Assembly: GCA_900547995.1 (NCBI GenBank) | Contig: URIY01000002.1 | Location: 1 to 64,000 of the forward strand | DNA length: 64,000 nucleotides | Direction of reading: 5' to 3' | Origin: an uncultured Mycoplasmatota bacterium | GTDB lineage: Bacteria > Bacillota_I > Bacilli_A > RF39 > UBA660 | Part shown: positions 1-9,215 of the stretch, piece after piece | Numbering within the stretch: position 1 is the stretch's first letter | Layout: the number at the start of each line of letters is the position of its first letter | Notes under the pieces: model-generated | Database searches by the model: none | Told to the model about the DNA's origin: nothing | Seen by the model: only the letters and a program-made list of their open reading frames with translations | Translations under genes and position numbers: made by a program

Positions 1-69
1 CAAACAGCCATTAGTGTTTTTTCTGAAGAACAAGTATTTTGTTTTTCGGCTATGATTATATATAAATAA
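1..69 (+). CDS. Possible 3' end of an upstream gene (partial)
   Basis: Frame 1 is open from the window edge to a TAA at 67-69 and encodes 22 residues ending AMIIYK. In Bacillus the gene before comN is spoVB, but this tail is too short to assign. It may also be a chance open frame. The AT-rich stretch that follows (70-180) holds a TATAAT at 139-144 that could be the -10 of the comN promoter, without a convincing -35. Confidence 0.25.
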   Translation, partial: QTAISVFSEEQVFCFSAMIIYK

Positions 70-180
70 ACTAGGAAAAAGTTTGGTAATTAATACAAAT
101 TTTTTCTTTTTTTTCTTTAAAAATATCATAAATTAATATATAATATATATGTAATTGTTAGTTGTGATAGGAGGGACCTT

Positions 181-492
181 ATGGAAGACGTATCTTTTGC
201 TTCTATAGAAGAACTTTATAAAAGAGTAAGACCAGCCCTTATGACCAAACGTGAGGAATTAAAAAGAGGCGGTATTACTTATGTTACAGAGGAAGATATT
301 TGGAATTATTTAAAAGATAATGTATGGAACAATAGTCGTAACTTAAGATTGTTTAGAATGGTATCAGATATACTTAATTCAGATAATGCCCTTATTGATG
401 ATTATGTAAAATCAAAAATGGGATCAAAAACAAGAACTGTTTATTTTAATGACAAAATGGAGGAAGATGCAAATGAAAAAGAAAATAGTTAA
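181..492 (+). CDS. comN: ComN-like post-transcriptional regulator
   Basis: A 103-residue acidic/basic small protein resembling the ComN/YrzD family, which in B. subtilis acts post-transcriptionally on comE mRNA. The family features seen are the short single-domain length, a helix containing ELYKRVRPAL near residue 11, and the segment EEDIWNYLKDNVW around residues 36-48. The position directly upstream of secDF is the same as for B. subtilis yrzD, which supports the call. The start has AGGAGGG seven bases upstream. Its 3' end overlaps the start of secDF by 20 bases, suggesting translational coupling. No competence genes lie in this window, so the regulatory target here is unknown. Confidence 0.75.
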   Translation: MEDVSFASIEELYKRVRPALMTKREELKRGGITYVTEEDIWNYLKDNVWNNSRNLRLFRMVSDILNSDNALIDDYVKSKMGSKTRTVYFNDKMEEDANEKENS

Positions 493-2668
493 AAATATAT
501 TTATATTAATTTTACTACTTGGTGTAGCAGCAATGCTTTCTATTCCAATTTTAAAAGATATTAAGTTTGGATTAGACTTAAAAGGTGGATTTGAAGTTTT
601 ATACCAAGTTGAAACAATTGATGGTTCAGACTTAACAAGTGATGTTTTAAATAATACATCAAAAACACTTATCAAAAGAATTGATGTACTTGGAGTAACA
701 GAACCTAGTATAACAATTGAAGGTAATGATAAGATTAGGGTTCAACTTGCTGGTGTAACAAATCCTGATGAAGCAAGAAAAGTATTAGGAAAAGCTGCAA
801 GTTTGAGTTTTAGAGACACAAATGATAAATTGCTTATGACAAGTTCTGTATTAAAAGCAGGTGGAGCAAGAGTATCTAGCGATAATTATGGTAATCCTGC
901 TGTATCACTTTCTGTATCTGACAATGAAACATTTTACAAGGTAACAAAAGCGCTTAGTGAATCTGAAGATAAAACAATGGTTATTTGGCTTGATTTTGAA
1001 GAAGGAACAGATTCATATTCTAAGACCTATTCAGGAAGACTTTGTGGAACAGATTCTTCAAACTGTTTATCAGCTGCAACAGTATCACAAGGATTTGCAA
1101 GTGATGTAATTATTCAAGGTAATTTTACTGATGCTGAGGTAAAAAGTTTAGTAGAACTTATTAATTCAGGAAGTTTACCTACTAAATTAACAGAAATATC
1201 TTCTAAGACAGTAGCCGCTTCTTTTGGTGATTCATCACTTACAAAAACATGCGTTGCTGGAATAGTTGGTATATCATTAATCGTTTTATTTATGATGTTT
1301 ATATATCGTTTTGCCGGCTTTGTAGCTAGTGTAGGTATTATTTTATATGCCTTTGTAACTCTTTTTGCTTTCTGGCTTGTAGGTGGTGTTCTAACACTTC
1401 CTGGTATCGCCGCGATGGTTATAGGTATTGGTATGGCTATTGACTCAAGTGTTATTAGTTTTGCTAGAATTAAAGATGAACTTGCTAAGGGAACAAGATT
1501 ACAAATGGCTTATAAAACAGGTAATAAAAATTCCTTTATGGCTATTTTTGATTCAAATCTTACAACATTAGTTGTAGCCTTTGTCTTATTTATACTTGGT
1601 GAAAGTAGTGTTAAAGGATTTGCAACTATGCTTATCATTAGTACAATAGTAACTATGTGTATTATGGTATTCTTAATAAGAATGTTACTTGGTATGTTTG
1701 TTAAAACAGGGTACTTTGATAAAAAATTAAATTTCTTTATTGGATATAAAGAAGGAAGAAAAACTAAATTTTCATTTGACTTTATTAAACATAGTAAGAA
1801 ATTCTTAATGGCAACTATTTTAGTTGTAATAGTTGGAATTTTCTCACTTGTAAGATGGGGATTAAAACTTGGTATTGATTTTAAAGGTGGAACATCTATT
1901 ACTATCAAGGCTGAAAGTGCTCTTAATAAAGATGAACTTACTAAAGATATTGAAAAGATGGAATATACTTTAGAAGAAATAGAATTTATTAATGACAAAG
2001 ATGTTATTATTAAAATAGATGATTCTTTATCTCATGAAGATGTATTAACATCAGAAAAATATTTTCAAGAAAAATATAAATCTCAAACAGAAATTGGCGT
2101 TGTATCTAATGTTGTTAAAAAGCAACTTGTTAAGAATGCTTTTATATCTGTTTTAGTAGCGTCTATTTGTATCGTTTTATATATTTCTTTTAGATTTAAA
2201 TTTAGTTTTGCGATTGCAGCTATTATTGCTTTACTTCATGATGTATTCTTAATAGTTGCAGCCTTTAGTTTATTACAATTAGAGGTTAATAGTATGTTTA
2301 TTGCGGCTATTCTTTCTATTATTGGTTATTCTATTAATGATACAATTGTTACTTTTGATAGAATTAGAGAAAATATTAAGGAGAAAAAGAGTAATAAAAT
2401 TCTTGCTTCTAATGAACTTAAAGAAGCCGTTAACAATAGTTTAAATCAAACACTAGGAAGAAGTATTGTTACTACTATGACAACTTTAATGCCAGTTATA
2501 TCTTTAATTATTCTTGGATCTCATGAAATAATTAACTTTAATATAGCGTTATTAATTGGACTTATTGCTGGTGTATATTCTTCAATCTTTATTGCAAGTC
2601 AAATATGGTTTATGATTGAAAAACATAGTTCAGGTAAACCAATTAAGAAAAAATGGTATGAAGAATAA
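473..2668 (+). CDS. secDF: Protein translocase fusion subunit SecDF
   Basis: A single 731-residue protein carrying both SecD and SecF halves, as in Bacillus. SecDF uses the proton gradient to complete protein export through SecYEG. Seen: an N-terminal membrane helix, a SecD extracellular domain with DIKFGLDLKGGFEVLYQV, the SecD motif NSGSLPTKL, membrane helices with GIGMAIDSSVISFARIKDE, then a SecF half with LKLGIDFKGGTSI and GYSINDTIVTFDRIREN. The open frame extends back to an ATG at 449, but GGAGGA at 459-464 is correctly spaced only for the ATG at 473, giving an MKKKIVKN start. It overlaps comN and is followed 25 bases later by rel. Confidence 0.97.
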   Translation: MKKKIVKNIFILILLLGVAAMLSIPILKDIKFGLDLKGGFEVLYQVETIDGSDLTSDVLNNTSKTLIKRIDVLGVTEPSITIEGNDKIRVQLAGVTNPDEARKVLGKAASLSFRDTNDKLLMTSSVLKAGGARVSSDNYGNPAVSLSVSDNETFYKVTKALSESEDKTMVIWLDFEEGTDSYSKTYSGRLCGTDSSNCLSAATVSQGFASDVIIQGNFTDAEVKSLVELINSGSLPTKLTEISSKTVAASFGDSSLTKTCVAGIVGISLIVLFMMFIYRFAGFVASVGIILYAFVTLFAFWLVGGVLTLPGIAAMVIGIGMAIDSSVISFARIKDELAKGTRLQMAYKTGNKNSFMAIFDSNLTTLVVAFVLFILGESSVKGFATMLIISTIVTMCIMVFLIRMLLGMFVKTGYFDKKLNFFIGYKEGRKTKFSFDFIKHSKKFLMATILVVIVGIFSLVRWGLKLGIDFKGGTSITIKAESALNKDELTKDIEKMEYTLEEIEFINDKDVIIKIDDSLSHEDVLTSEKYFQEKYKSQTEIGVVSNVVKKQLVKNAFISVLVASICIVLYISFRFKFSFAIAAIIALLHDVFLIVAAFSLLQLEVNSMFIAAILSIIGYSINDTIVTFDRIRENIKEKKSNKILASNELKEAVNNSLNQTLGRSIVTTMTTLMPVISLIILGSHEIINFNIALLIGLIAGVYSSIFIASQIWFMIEKHSSGKPIKKKWYEE

Positions 2669-2693
2669 TAAATTATAATAGAGGTGAGTTTAT

Positions 2694-4865
2694 ATGCAAA
2701 AATATCCTACAGTTACTATTGATTTATTAATGGATGAAGTTAAAAAATACATTAATGATGAAAAAGAATTAGATATGATAAATAAAGCGTATGAATATAT
2801 TGCCAAAAAATATTTTGGGATGAAACGTTTAACGGGTGATAACTTTATAATTCACCCGTTAAGTGTTGCTTATATTCTTACTGATTTAAAGGCTGACTAT
2901 GCAACTATTTCTGCTGCACTTTTACATGAGGTTATGAAAGATGAAAGTGTAACAAAAGAAGAACTTAAAGATATGTTTAATTTAGAAATTGCTGAATTAG
3001 TAGATGGTGTAAATAAAATAAACAAACTAAGTTTTTCTGGTGATGGTGAAAGTGAAAAAAATAACAATCGAAAAATATTAGTTGGTTTATCAGAAGATGT
3101 ACGTGTTATTTTTATTAAACTTGCTGATAGACTACATAATATGCGAACTCTTTGGGTACATCCCGAAGAAGTTCAAAAAGAAAAGGCTAAAGAAACACTT
3201 GATATATTAACACCTATTGCTCATAGACTTGGTGTTAGTAAAATAAAAAGTGAACTTGAAGACTTATCTTTAAGATATTATAAACCTGATTATTATTTTT
3301 CCATTGTTGAAATGGTTAATAAAACAAAGTCAGAACGTGAAATGTTAGTTAGTCAAATGATTGAAAACATTTCTAAAATACTAGATGAGAATAATATTAA
3401 ACATGAAATAAAAGGTAGAGCTAAGAGCATTTATAGTATTTATAAAAAATTGGATAAAGGTAAAAAATTTAGTGATATATACGATTTACTTGCTTTAAGA
3501 GTATATGTTGATAAGGAAGCCGAATGTTATCAGGTACTTGGACTTATACATTCACTTTATAAACCACTTCCAAAACGTTTTAAAGATTATATTGCTATGC
3601 CTAAACCTAATATGTATCAATCACTTCATACAACGGTAATTGGTATAGATGGCAACTTTTTTGAAATTCAAATTAGAACATATGAAATGGACTATATAGC
3701 TGAAAAAGGTATTGCTGCACACTGGTCTTATAAGGAACATGGTAGTAATAATAAAGCATCAATGAAAAATACCATGGAACAAAAACTACAATTCTTTAGA
3801 ACTATGATGGAATTAAAAAAAGAAGCAAATAGTGATGAAGAAATTGCCAATACAGTAAAAGAAGATTTCTTTAAAGATACAATATATGTATTTACTCCAA
3901 AGGGTAGTGTCATAGAACTTGCTAAAGGATCTACACCAATTGATTTTGCTTATGCAGTACATACTGATGTTGGAAATAAGATGGTTGGCTCTATTGTAAA
4001 TGGTAATATTGTTCCATTTGACTATGAGCTTCATGATAATGATGTTGTTAAAATTAATACTAATAAAAATGCAATTGGACCAAGTTATGAATGGCTTAAT
4101 ATTGTTAAAACAAGTCAGGCTAGAAATAAAATAAGAAGTTTTTTAAATAAAGTAGACAAAGAAAAATATTTAAAGAATGGTCAAGAATTTTTAAATAAAG
4201 AACTTAGAAGAAAGAAACTTTCTATTACAGAGTTTTTATCACAAGAAAATATTGATAAAATTTTAAAAGAATTAAAATTAAATGATATTAATGAACTTTA
4301 TATAAATATTGGTAGTAATAATATTACGGCTACACAAGTTATTAATATAGTTAATTCAGAAACTATTTCGAAAGAAGAATTAATTATTAAAAAAACAGCT
4401 AATAGTTCGTTAAAAGAAGTAAAACCAAATAAAAATGATATTATTGTAAGAGGAATAGATGAAATAAAAGTAAATGTTGCTTCTTGCTGTAAACCTGTTC
4501 CTGGGGATAATATTGTTGGTTTTATTACTAAAGGATATGGTATAACTATTCATAAAAGTGATTGTCCTAATACATCGGATGTTAGTGATAGATTAATTGA
4601 TGTATATTGGAACGAAAATATATCACAAAAATATGAAACAACTATTTTAGTTAGAAGTATTACTAATAATAATGTTTTACTTGATGTGGTTGCTAAATGT
4701 ACAAATAACGATTTAAATGTTAAGAGTATAAATACGATTAATCATGATGATGAGGTTTTATATGAACTTACAATTTCTGTCATAAATAAAGAAAAATTGG
4801 ATAAAGTTATTAGAGAAATAGAGTTAATTAATAACGTAAAAAGTGTATCTAGAATAATTAAATAA
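2694..4865 (+). CDS. rel: Long RSH (p)ppGpp synthetase with degenerate hydrolase motif
   Basis: A 723-residue RelA/SpoT homologue of full family length. Domains in order: HD hydrolase (about 25-180), synthetase (about 240-350), TGS (about 396-456), Cys/His zinc-finger region (C598, C599, H620, C624) and ACT (about 650-723). The synthetase residues look intact, including R242/K244, D264, the RFKD signature of Mn-type bifunctional enzymes (295-298), YQSLHTTV and EIQIRT. In the HD domain H54, H78 and D145 are kept, but the usual HDxxED reads HEVMKD, so the metal-binding Asp is Glu and the catalytic Glu is Lys. Hydrolysis may therefore be weak or lost. It lies between secDF and hisS as in Bacillus. 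RBS GAGGTGAG precedes the ATG. Confidence 0.95.
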   Translation: MQKYPTVTIDLLMDEVKKYINDEKELDMINKAYEYIAKKYFGMKRLTGDNFIIHPLSVAYILTDLKADYATISAALLHEVMKDESVTKEELKDMFNLEIAELVDGVNKINKLSFSGDGESEKNNNRKILVGLSEDVRVIFIKLADRLHNMRTLWVHPEEVQKEKAKETLDILTPIAHRLGVSKIKSELEDLSLRYYKPDYYFSIVEMVNKTKSEREMLVSQMIENISKILDENNIKHEIKGRAKSIYSIYKKLDKGKKFSDIYDLLALRVYVDKEAECYQVLGLIHSLYKPLPKRFKDYIAMPKPNMYQSLHTTVIGIDGNFFEIQIRTYEMDYIAEKGIAAHWSYKEHGSNNKASMKNTMEQKLQFFRTMMELKKEANSDEEIANTVKEDFFKDTIYVFTPKGSVIELAKGSTPIDFAYAVHTDVGNKMVGSIVNGNIVPFDYELHDNDVVKINTNKNAIGPSYEWLNIVKTSQARNKIRSFLNKVDKEKYLKNGQEFLNKELRRKKLSITEFLSQENIDKILKELKLNDINELYINIGSNNITATQVINIVNSETISKEELIIKKTANSSLKEVKPNKNDIIVRGIDEIKVNVASCCKPVPGDNIVGFITKGYGITIHKSDCPNTSDVSDRLIDVYWNENISQKYETTILVRSITNNNVLLDVVAKCTNNDLNVKSINTINHDDEVLYELTISVINKEKLDKVIREIELINNVKSVSRIIK

Positions 4866-4883
4866 CCTTTAGAGGTGATATAG

Positions 4884-5942
4884 ATGATAAAAAAGGGGCT
4901 AAATTATAAATTAGTAAATATATGTTTAATCATTTTAATATTATTTTTATTATATAAAACAGGTTCTTTATGGACAGGAATGATAAGAATTACAGGGAAG
5001 ATTATTTTGCCATTCTTTCTAGCCTTTACTTTGGCATATGCTTTAAATCCTGCCCTTAGATGGATGAATAGTAAAGGCATTCCTAAAGGAATTTCTATCT
5101 TTCTTATTTTACTAATTATTGTTGGTATGTTATTTATGGTTATGGTTCTTTTAGTACCATTGCTATTTAATCAAATAGAAGCTTTATTTAAAGAAATATT
5201 AGTATTTATAAAAACAATATCCATAAAATTTAATATTGATTTTGAAGATGCATCATCATCTATTAATAATCTTTTTAATACTTTTTTAGAAAACTCTAGT
5301 AAATATATACCTGGTGGTGCTATAAACTTTGTAAATATATCTATAAATTATATTACTATTTTCTTTATTTTTATTTCATCTAGTATTTATTTTTTAATAG
5401 ATATGGATAATATAAGATGTGAAATAAAAAGAATATTAAGTAAAATAAATAATTCGGCATATAAACTTATATATAATATTGATTTAGAAATGAAAAAATA
5501 TTTTACAAGTTTTATTAAAATAATGATTATAACTTTTTTTGAGTATAACTTAGGTTTTATACTAATTGGTCATCCTAATTTTCTATTGTTAGGTTTTCTT
5601 GCTAGTATATCTAGTGTTATTCCATATTTTGGTGGTATAATAGTTAATATTATTGCTGGTGTATGTGCTTTTGTAATAAGCAAATCATTATTTATTAAAA
5701 CAATTATTTTAATATTCGTTTTATCAATGATTGATGGATATGTTATAGGTCCACTTGTTTATGGAAAATCAAATAAGATTCATCCTCTTTTATCAATATT
5801 TGCTGTTTTTATGGGAGGAATTGTTTTTGGAATACTAGGTATAATTGTATCAATGCCACTTTGTATTATACTTTTAACTATTTATCGCTTTTTTAAAGAC
5901 GATATTTGTGATAAAATAAAAAAAGAAACAAGTTTGAAATGA
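4884..5942 (+). CDS. AI-2E family (YtvI/PerM-like) membrane permease
   Basis: A 352-residue polytopic membrane protein of the AI-2E transporter superfamily. Seen: two N-terminal hydrophobic helices around 10-65 with the family-like FFLAFTLAYALNPALRW, a hydrophobic pair near 75-100, a soluble middle segment, and a C-terminal set of helices with SVIPYFGGIIVNI and DGYVIGPLVYGKSNKIHP, the best-conserved family signatures. Members transport varied small molecules or ions, and some (YtvI) are linked to sporulation; the substrate cannot be read from sequence. It follows rel by 18 bases and precedes hisS by 10, so it is probably in the same transcript. Confidence 0.85.
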   Translation: MIKKGLNYKLVNICLIILILFLLYKTGSLWTGMIRITGKIILPFFLAFTLAYALNPALRWMNSKGIPKGISIFLILLIIVGMLFMVMVLLVPLLFNQIEALFKEILVFIKTISIKFNIDFEDASSSINNLFNTFLENSSKYIPGGAINFVNISINYITIFFIFISSSIYFLIDMDNIRCEIKRILSKINNSAYKLIYNIDLEMKKYFTSFIKIMIITFFEYNLGFILIGHPNFLLLGFLASISSVIPYFGGIIVNIIAGVCAFVISKSLFIKTIILIFVLSMIDGYVIGPLVYGKSNKIHPLLSIFAVFMGGIVFGILGIIVSMPLCIILLTIYRFFKDDICDKIKKETSLK

Positions 5943-5952
5943 GGTAATATTT

Positions 5953-7218
5953 ATGTTGCAAAAACCAAAAGGAACTTATGATGTTTATGGAGACATGGGT
6001 AAAAAAATTATTTATCTTGAAAACCTACTTAAAGCCTTAATGGAAAAATATAATTATGAATATGTTAGAACACCTTTGTTTGAATCAAGCGAATTATTTC
6101 ATAGAGGTGTAGGAGAGACATCTGATATTGTATCAAAGGAAACTTATGATTTTGTTGATCGTGGTGAAAGACATATGACATTAAGACCTGAAGGTACTGC
6201 TGGTGTGGTTAGAAGTTTTATAGAAAATAAAATGTATGGTAGAGCTGATTTACCAGTAAAATTATGGTATTTTGGACCTATGTATCGTTATGAAAGACCG
6301 CAATCAGGAAGATATAGGGAGTTTTATCAATTTGGTGTTGAGGCTTTTTGTAGTGATGATCCAATGCTTGATGCTGAAATAATTAGTATACCTGTTAATT
6401 TTTATAAATTACTTGGATTAAAAGGTATAAAAGTAAATATCAATACACTAGGTGATACAGAGTCAAGATTAAAATATCGCGAGGCTTTAATTAATTATTT
6501 TAGACCACATATTGATTCATTATGTGATGACTGTAAAGCAAGATTTGAAAAAAATCCACTTAGAATATTAGATTGTAAAGTTGATCATGATTTAGATATT
6601 ATGAAAAATGCTCCTAAAATAATTGATTATTTAAATGAAAGTAGTAGAAATCATTTTGAAAAAGTAAAAGAATACTTAGAGGCTTTAAATATTGATTATA
6701 CTGTTAATTATTCTATTGTTAGAGGCCTTGATTATTATACACATACTGTTTTTGAGGTTGAAGCAAGTGTAGAGGGCTTTGGAAGTCAAAATGTCCTTTG
6801 TGCTGGTGGAAGATACAATGGTTTAGTAGAAACAATTGGTGGTCCTCAAACACCGGGTGTTGGTTTTGCACTTGGACTTGAAAGATTACTTGTTGCTCTT
6901 GAATATGAAAAGTTAGAGCCATGGGAAGATAAAACAACCGATTTTTATATTGCACCAATGGATGATACTTGTAAAGGCTATTCTTTAAAAGTTTTGAATA
7001 TGCTTCGTATGAATGGTTTTAATGGTGATATGGATTATATGAATAGATCACTTAAAAGTAATTTTAAACAAGCAGAAAGATTAAATACTAAGTACATAAT
7101 TATTATAGGAAATGATGAAATAGAAAATAATATGGTAACTATTAAGGATAATGAAACAAAAGAGTCAAAAACAGTTGCTTTTGATAATATTGTTGATTAT
7201 TTTGATGAGGTAATGTAG
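5953..7218 (+). CDS. hisS: Histidine--tRNA ligase
   Basis: A 421-residue class II synthetase that charges tRNA-His. Motifs seen: KGTYDVYG at the N terminus, motif 2 with MYRYERPQSGRYREFYQFGVE, the histidine-binding signature GLDYYTHTVFE (around 258-268) and motif 3 GVGFALGLERLLVAL, followed by a C-terminal anticodon-binding domain. Length is normal. RBS GAGGT lies eight bases before the ATG. There is no T-box-like leader because the gene sits inside an operon. Its TAG stop shares a base with the GTG start of the next gene. Confidence 0.97.
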   Translation: MLQKPKGTYDVYGDMGKKIIYLENLLKALMEKYNYEYVRTPLFESSELFHRGVGETSDIVSKETYDFVDRGERHMTLRPEGTAGVVRSFIENKMYGRADLPVKLWYFGPMYRYERPQSGRYREFYQFGVEAFCSDDPMLDAEIISIPVNFYKLLGLKGIKVNINTLGDTESRLKYREALINYFRPHIDSLCDDCKARFEKNPLRILDCKVDHDLDIMKNAPKIIDYLNESSRNHFEKVKEYLEALNIDYTVNYSIVRGLDYYTHTVFEVEASVEGFGSQNVLCAGGRYNGLVETIGGPQTPGVGFALGLERLLVALEYEKLEPWEDKTTDFYIAPMDDTCKGYSLKVLNMLRMNGFNGDMDYMNRSLKSNFKQAERLNTKYIIIIGNDEIENNMVTIKDNETKESKTVAFDNIVDYFDEVM

Positions 7219-7697
7219 TGGACTTTACTAAATATGATGATGTATTAAAAATGAAAGGTTATGACGGATACATAGATCCACAAGGTCATTTTTATAGAGT
7301 AAAAACAAGATTTAAACCTACTTGTAATCATGAAATATGGGCAGAAGAATATTTAAAAAATAATGCACTTAATTGTCGTGATATTGCTGTAAGTGAGTCT
7401 TTGATATTAAATCTTGTAACATTAAAAACATATACTGAAAAATTAATTCATCTACATGGATTTGTATATTATAGTCATGATGAACTTTTATATAAACCTA
7501 TTATAAAGTTACCTAATCCTAAAATATTTGGTAAACGCGCTACAGAAGAGCAAATGGATGCACTTTATAGTATTATGTTAATAAACAATGAAAAAACTAA
7601 TATTCCTATTTTTGATGGTGCACTTGATTATATTGGTCTTGAAGATGAAAGTAAAGAGGTAGATTATGAAGAAGATAGATATAAAAGATTTAAATAA
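7218..7697 (+). CDS. Uncharacterised 159-residue protein between hisS and aspS
   Basis: I do not recognise a family. The GTG start at 7218 overlaps the hisS stop by one base and the 3' end overlaps aspS by 32 bases, so it is tightly coupled between two synthetase genes. The product is soluble with no signal peptide or membrane helix. Visible segments include GYIDPQGHFYRVKTRFKPTCNHEIWAEEYL-type charged/aromatic sequence at about 16-45 and an acidic C terminus. Codon use matches its neighbours. The coupling suggests a role tied to translation, but that is only inference. Confidence 0.8.
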   Translation: MDFTKYDDVLKMKGYDGYIDPQGHFYRVKTRFKPTCNHEIWAEEYLKNNALNCRDIAVSESLILNLVTLKTYTEKLIHLHGFVYYSHDELLYKPIIKLPNPKIFGKRATEEQMDALYSIMLINNEKTNIPIFDGALDYIGLEDESKEVDYEEDRYKRFK

Positions 7698-8979
7698 ATA
7701 TATTGGGGAAAATATTGAAGTACAAGGCTTTGTAGATAATATTAGAAATCTACAATATGTTCAATTTGTAATTTTAAGAGATAGTACTGGTAAGGTACAG
7801 ATGACTATTGAAAAAAATGAAGAAAATAGTAACTTAGTTAAAATTATTGATGAGCTAACTTTAGAAAGTACTGTTAAAGTAACAGGAAAACTTTTAGATA
7901 GTCCAAAGGTTAAATTAAATGGTATGGAAATTATACCAAGTAATATTGAAGTAACATCACGCTCTCTTGCTGAGTTACCAATTGATATTAAGAATAAAGA
8001 TAACACTTTAAGGGAAACAAGACTAGATTATCGTTTCTTAGATTTAAGACGTGAAGATAATAATCTATTATTTAAATGCGAAACTGTTTTAGAGCATGCT
8101 TTAAGAGAGTACTGTGTAAATAATGGTTTTATGGAAATACATACACCTAAAATTGCAGCAGGTGCTGCTGAAAGTGGTGCTGAAGTATTTAAACTAGATT
8201 ATTTTGGACAAACAGCATGTCTTTCACAATCTCCACAATTTTATAAACAAATGGCTATGGCAGCAGGTTTTGATAAAGTATTTGAAATAGGTCCTGCGTT
8301 TAGAGCTGAAAATTCACATACAAGTTATCATGCTACAGAAATTAATATGGCTGACATTGAAATATCTTGGATAGATTCTTTTGAAGATGTTATGGATTTT
8401 GAAGAGGCTTGGATAAAATACGCTATTGACAAAGTTAAAGAAAAATACGGTGAAGAAATACAAAAAGTATTTGGTATAACTTTAAGTGATACAACAATTA
8501 AATTTCCAAGAATTACTTTTAAAGAAGCAAAAACAATATTAAAAGAAAAATATAATTATATTGGTGAAAAAGAAGAAGATTTTGAAAGAAAAGAAGAAAA
8601 TTTACTTTGCAAGTATGCTAAAGAAAAATATAATTGTGACTTTATTTTTGTGACTAAATTTCCATTTAGTGCAAGACCTTTCTATCATATGCTAGACGAA
8701 GAGGGGCTTACAAATAGTTACGATTTACTATTTAAAGGCGTTGAAATAACAACAGGTGCTCAAAGAGAACATAGAGTAGATATCCTTGAAAAACAAATGA
8801 TAGAGAAGGGTATTGATCCAAAATCACTTGCCTTTTATTTAGATTTCTTTAGATATGGATGCCCAGAACATGGTGGATTTGCGATTGGCATTGCAAGAAT
8901 TATGATGCAAATGTTTAATATTGATAATATTCGTGAAGCAACATTTATATATAGAGGTCCAACGAGACTTAACCCATAA
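7666..8979 (+). CDS. aspS: Archaeal-type aspartate--tRNA(Asp/Asn) ligase
   Basis: A 437-residue class II synthetase of the archaeal/eukaryotic AspRS type. It is far shorter than the usual bacterial AspRS (about 590 residues) because the GAD insertion domain is absent. Seen: an N-terminal OB-fold anticodon domain, RLDYRFLDLRR, motif 2 starting FRAENSHTS, GVEITTGAQREHR, motif 3 with HGGFAIGIARIMMQM and an RLNP C terminus. AsnRS is less likely because of that C terminus. Such enzymes may be non-discriminating and also charge tRNA-Asn when GatCAB is present; this cannot be settled here. Motif 2 has SYH where relatives usually have SRH. It sits in the normal Bacillus aspS position after hisS. Confidence 0.88.
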   Translation: MKKIDIKDLNKYIGENIEVQGFVDNIRNLQYVQFVILRDSTGKVQMTIEKNEENSNLVKIIDELTLESTVKVTGKLLDSPKVKLNGMEIIPSNIEVTSRSLAELPIDIKNKDNTLRETRLDYRFLDLRREDNNLLFKCETVLEHALREYCVNNGFMEIHTPKIAAGAAESGAEVFKLDYFGQTACLSQSPQFYKQMAMAAGFDKVFEIGPAFRAENSHTSYHATEINMADIEISWIDSFEDVMDFEEAWIKYAIDKVKEKYGEEIQKVFGITLSDTTIKFPRITFKEAKTILKEKYNYIGEKEEDFERKEENLLCKYAKEKYNCDFIFVTKFPFSARPFYHMLDEEGLTNSYDLLFKGVEITTGAQREHRVDILEKQMIEKGIDPKSLAFYLDFFRYGCPEHGGFAIGIARIMMQMFNIDNIREATFIYRGPTRLNP

Positions 8980-9037
8980 AACGGCTATTTACCAAATAGT
9001 GCTGGTAGAAAATAAAATTGATAAATGCATTGATTAC

Positions 9038-9064
9038 AGGGGTGATTTTTAATCACCTTTTTAT
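9038..9064 (+). terminator. Rho-independent terminator after aspS
   Basis: A 7-bp perfect stem GGTGATT/AATCACC (9041-9047 with 9051-9057), a TTT loop and a following T run. It ends the comN-secDF-rel-hisS-aspS transcript. The 58 bases between the aspS stop and this stem also contain a small CTATTT/AAATAG hairpin but no recognised RNA. Confidence 0.85.
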
Positions 9065-9158
9065 AATATCTTTAATTAAAAATACCCGAGTGATAAAATG
9101 AACGAATTTTATATAGTCAAAAGCAATTCTTAATAACGAAATTTAAATATATTTGTTA

Positions 9159-9187
9159 TTGCTTTATATATATTTATATTGTATAAT
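9159..9187 (+). promoter_or_regulatory. Promoter of the pilin-like gene
   Basis: TTGCTT (9159-9164), 17-bp spacer and TATAAT (9182-9187), with the gene's RBS AGGAAGG starting about 10 bases further on. An imperfect inverted repeat (AATAACGAAAT against ATTTGTTATT, about 9132-9160) abuts the -35 and could be a regulator site. Confidence 0.7.
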
Positions 9188-9215
9188 TTTAATGTAGGAA
9201 GGTAGGAATTGTTTG

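Noticed and set aside
449..472. ATG at 449 as the secDF start
   Set aside because: It lies upstream of GGAGGA, which is ideally spaced for the ATG at 473.
1510..1998. Minus-strand frame within secDF
   Set aside because: Antisense to a strong protein match; no RBS or family match.
5943..5952. T-box riboswitch before hisS
   Set aside because: Only 10 bases separate it from the upstream gene; there is no leader.
8980..9037. Structured RNA downstream of aspS
   Set aside because: Only a weak CTATTT/AAATAG hairpin is present and it lies within a terminator region.
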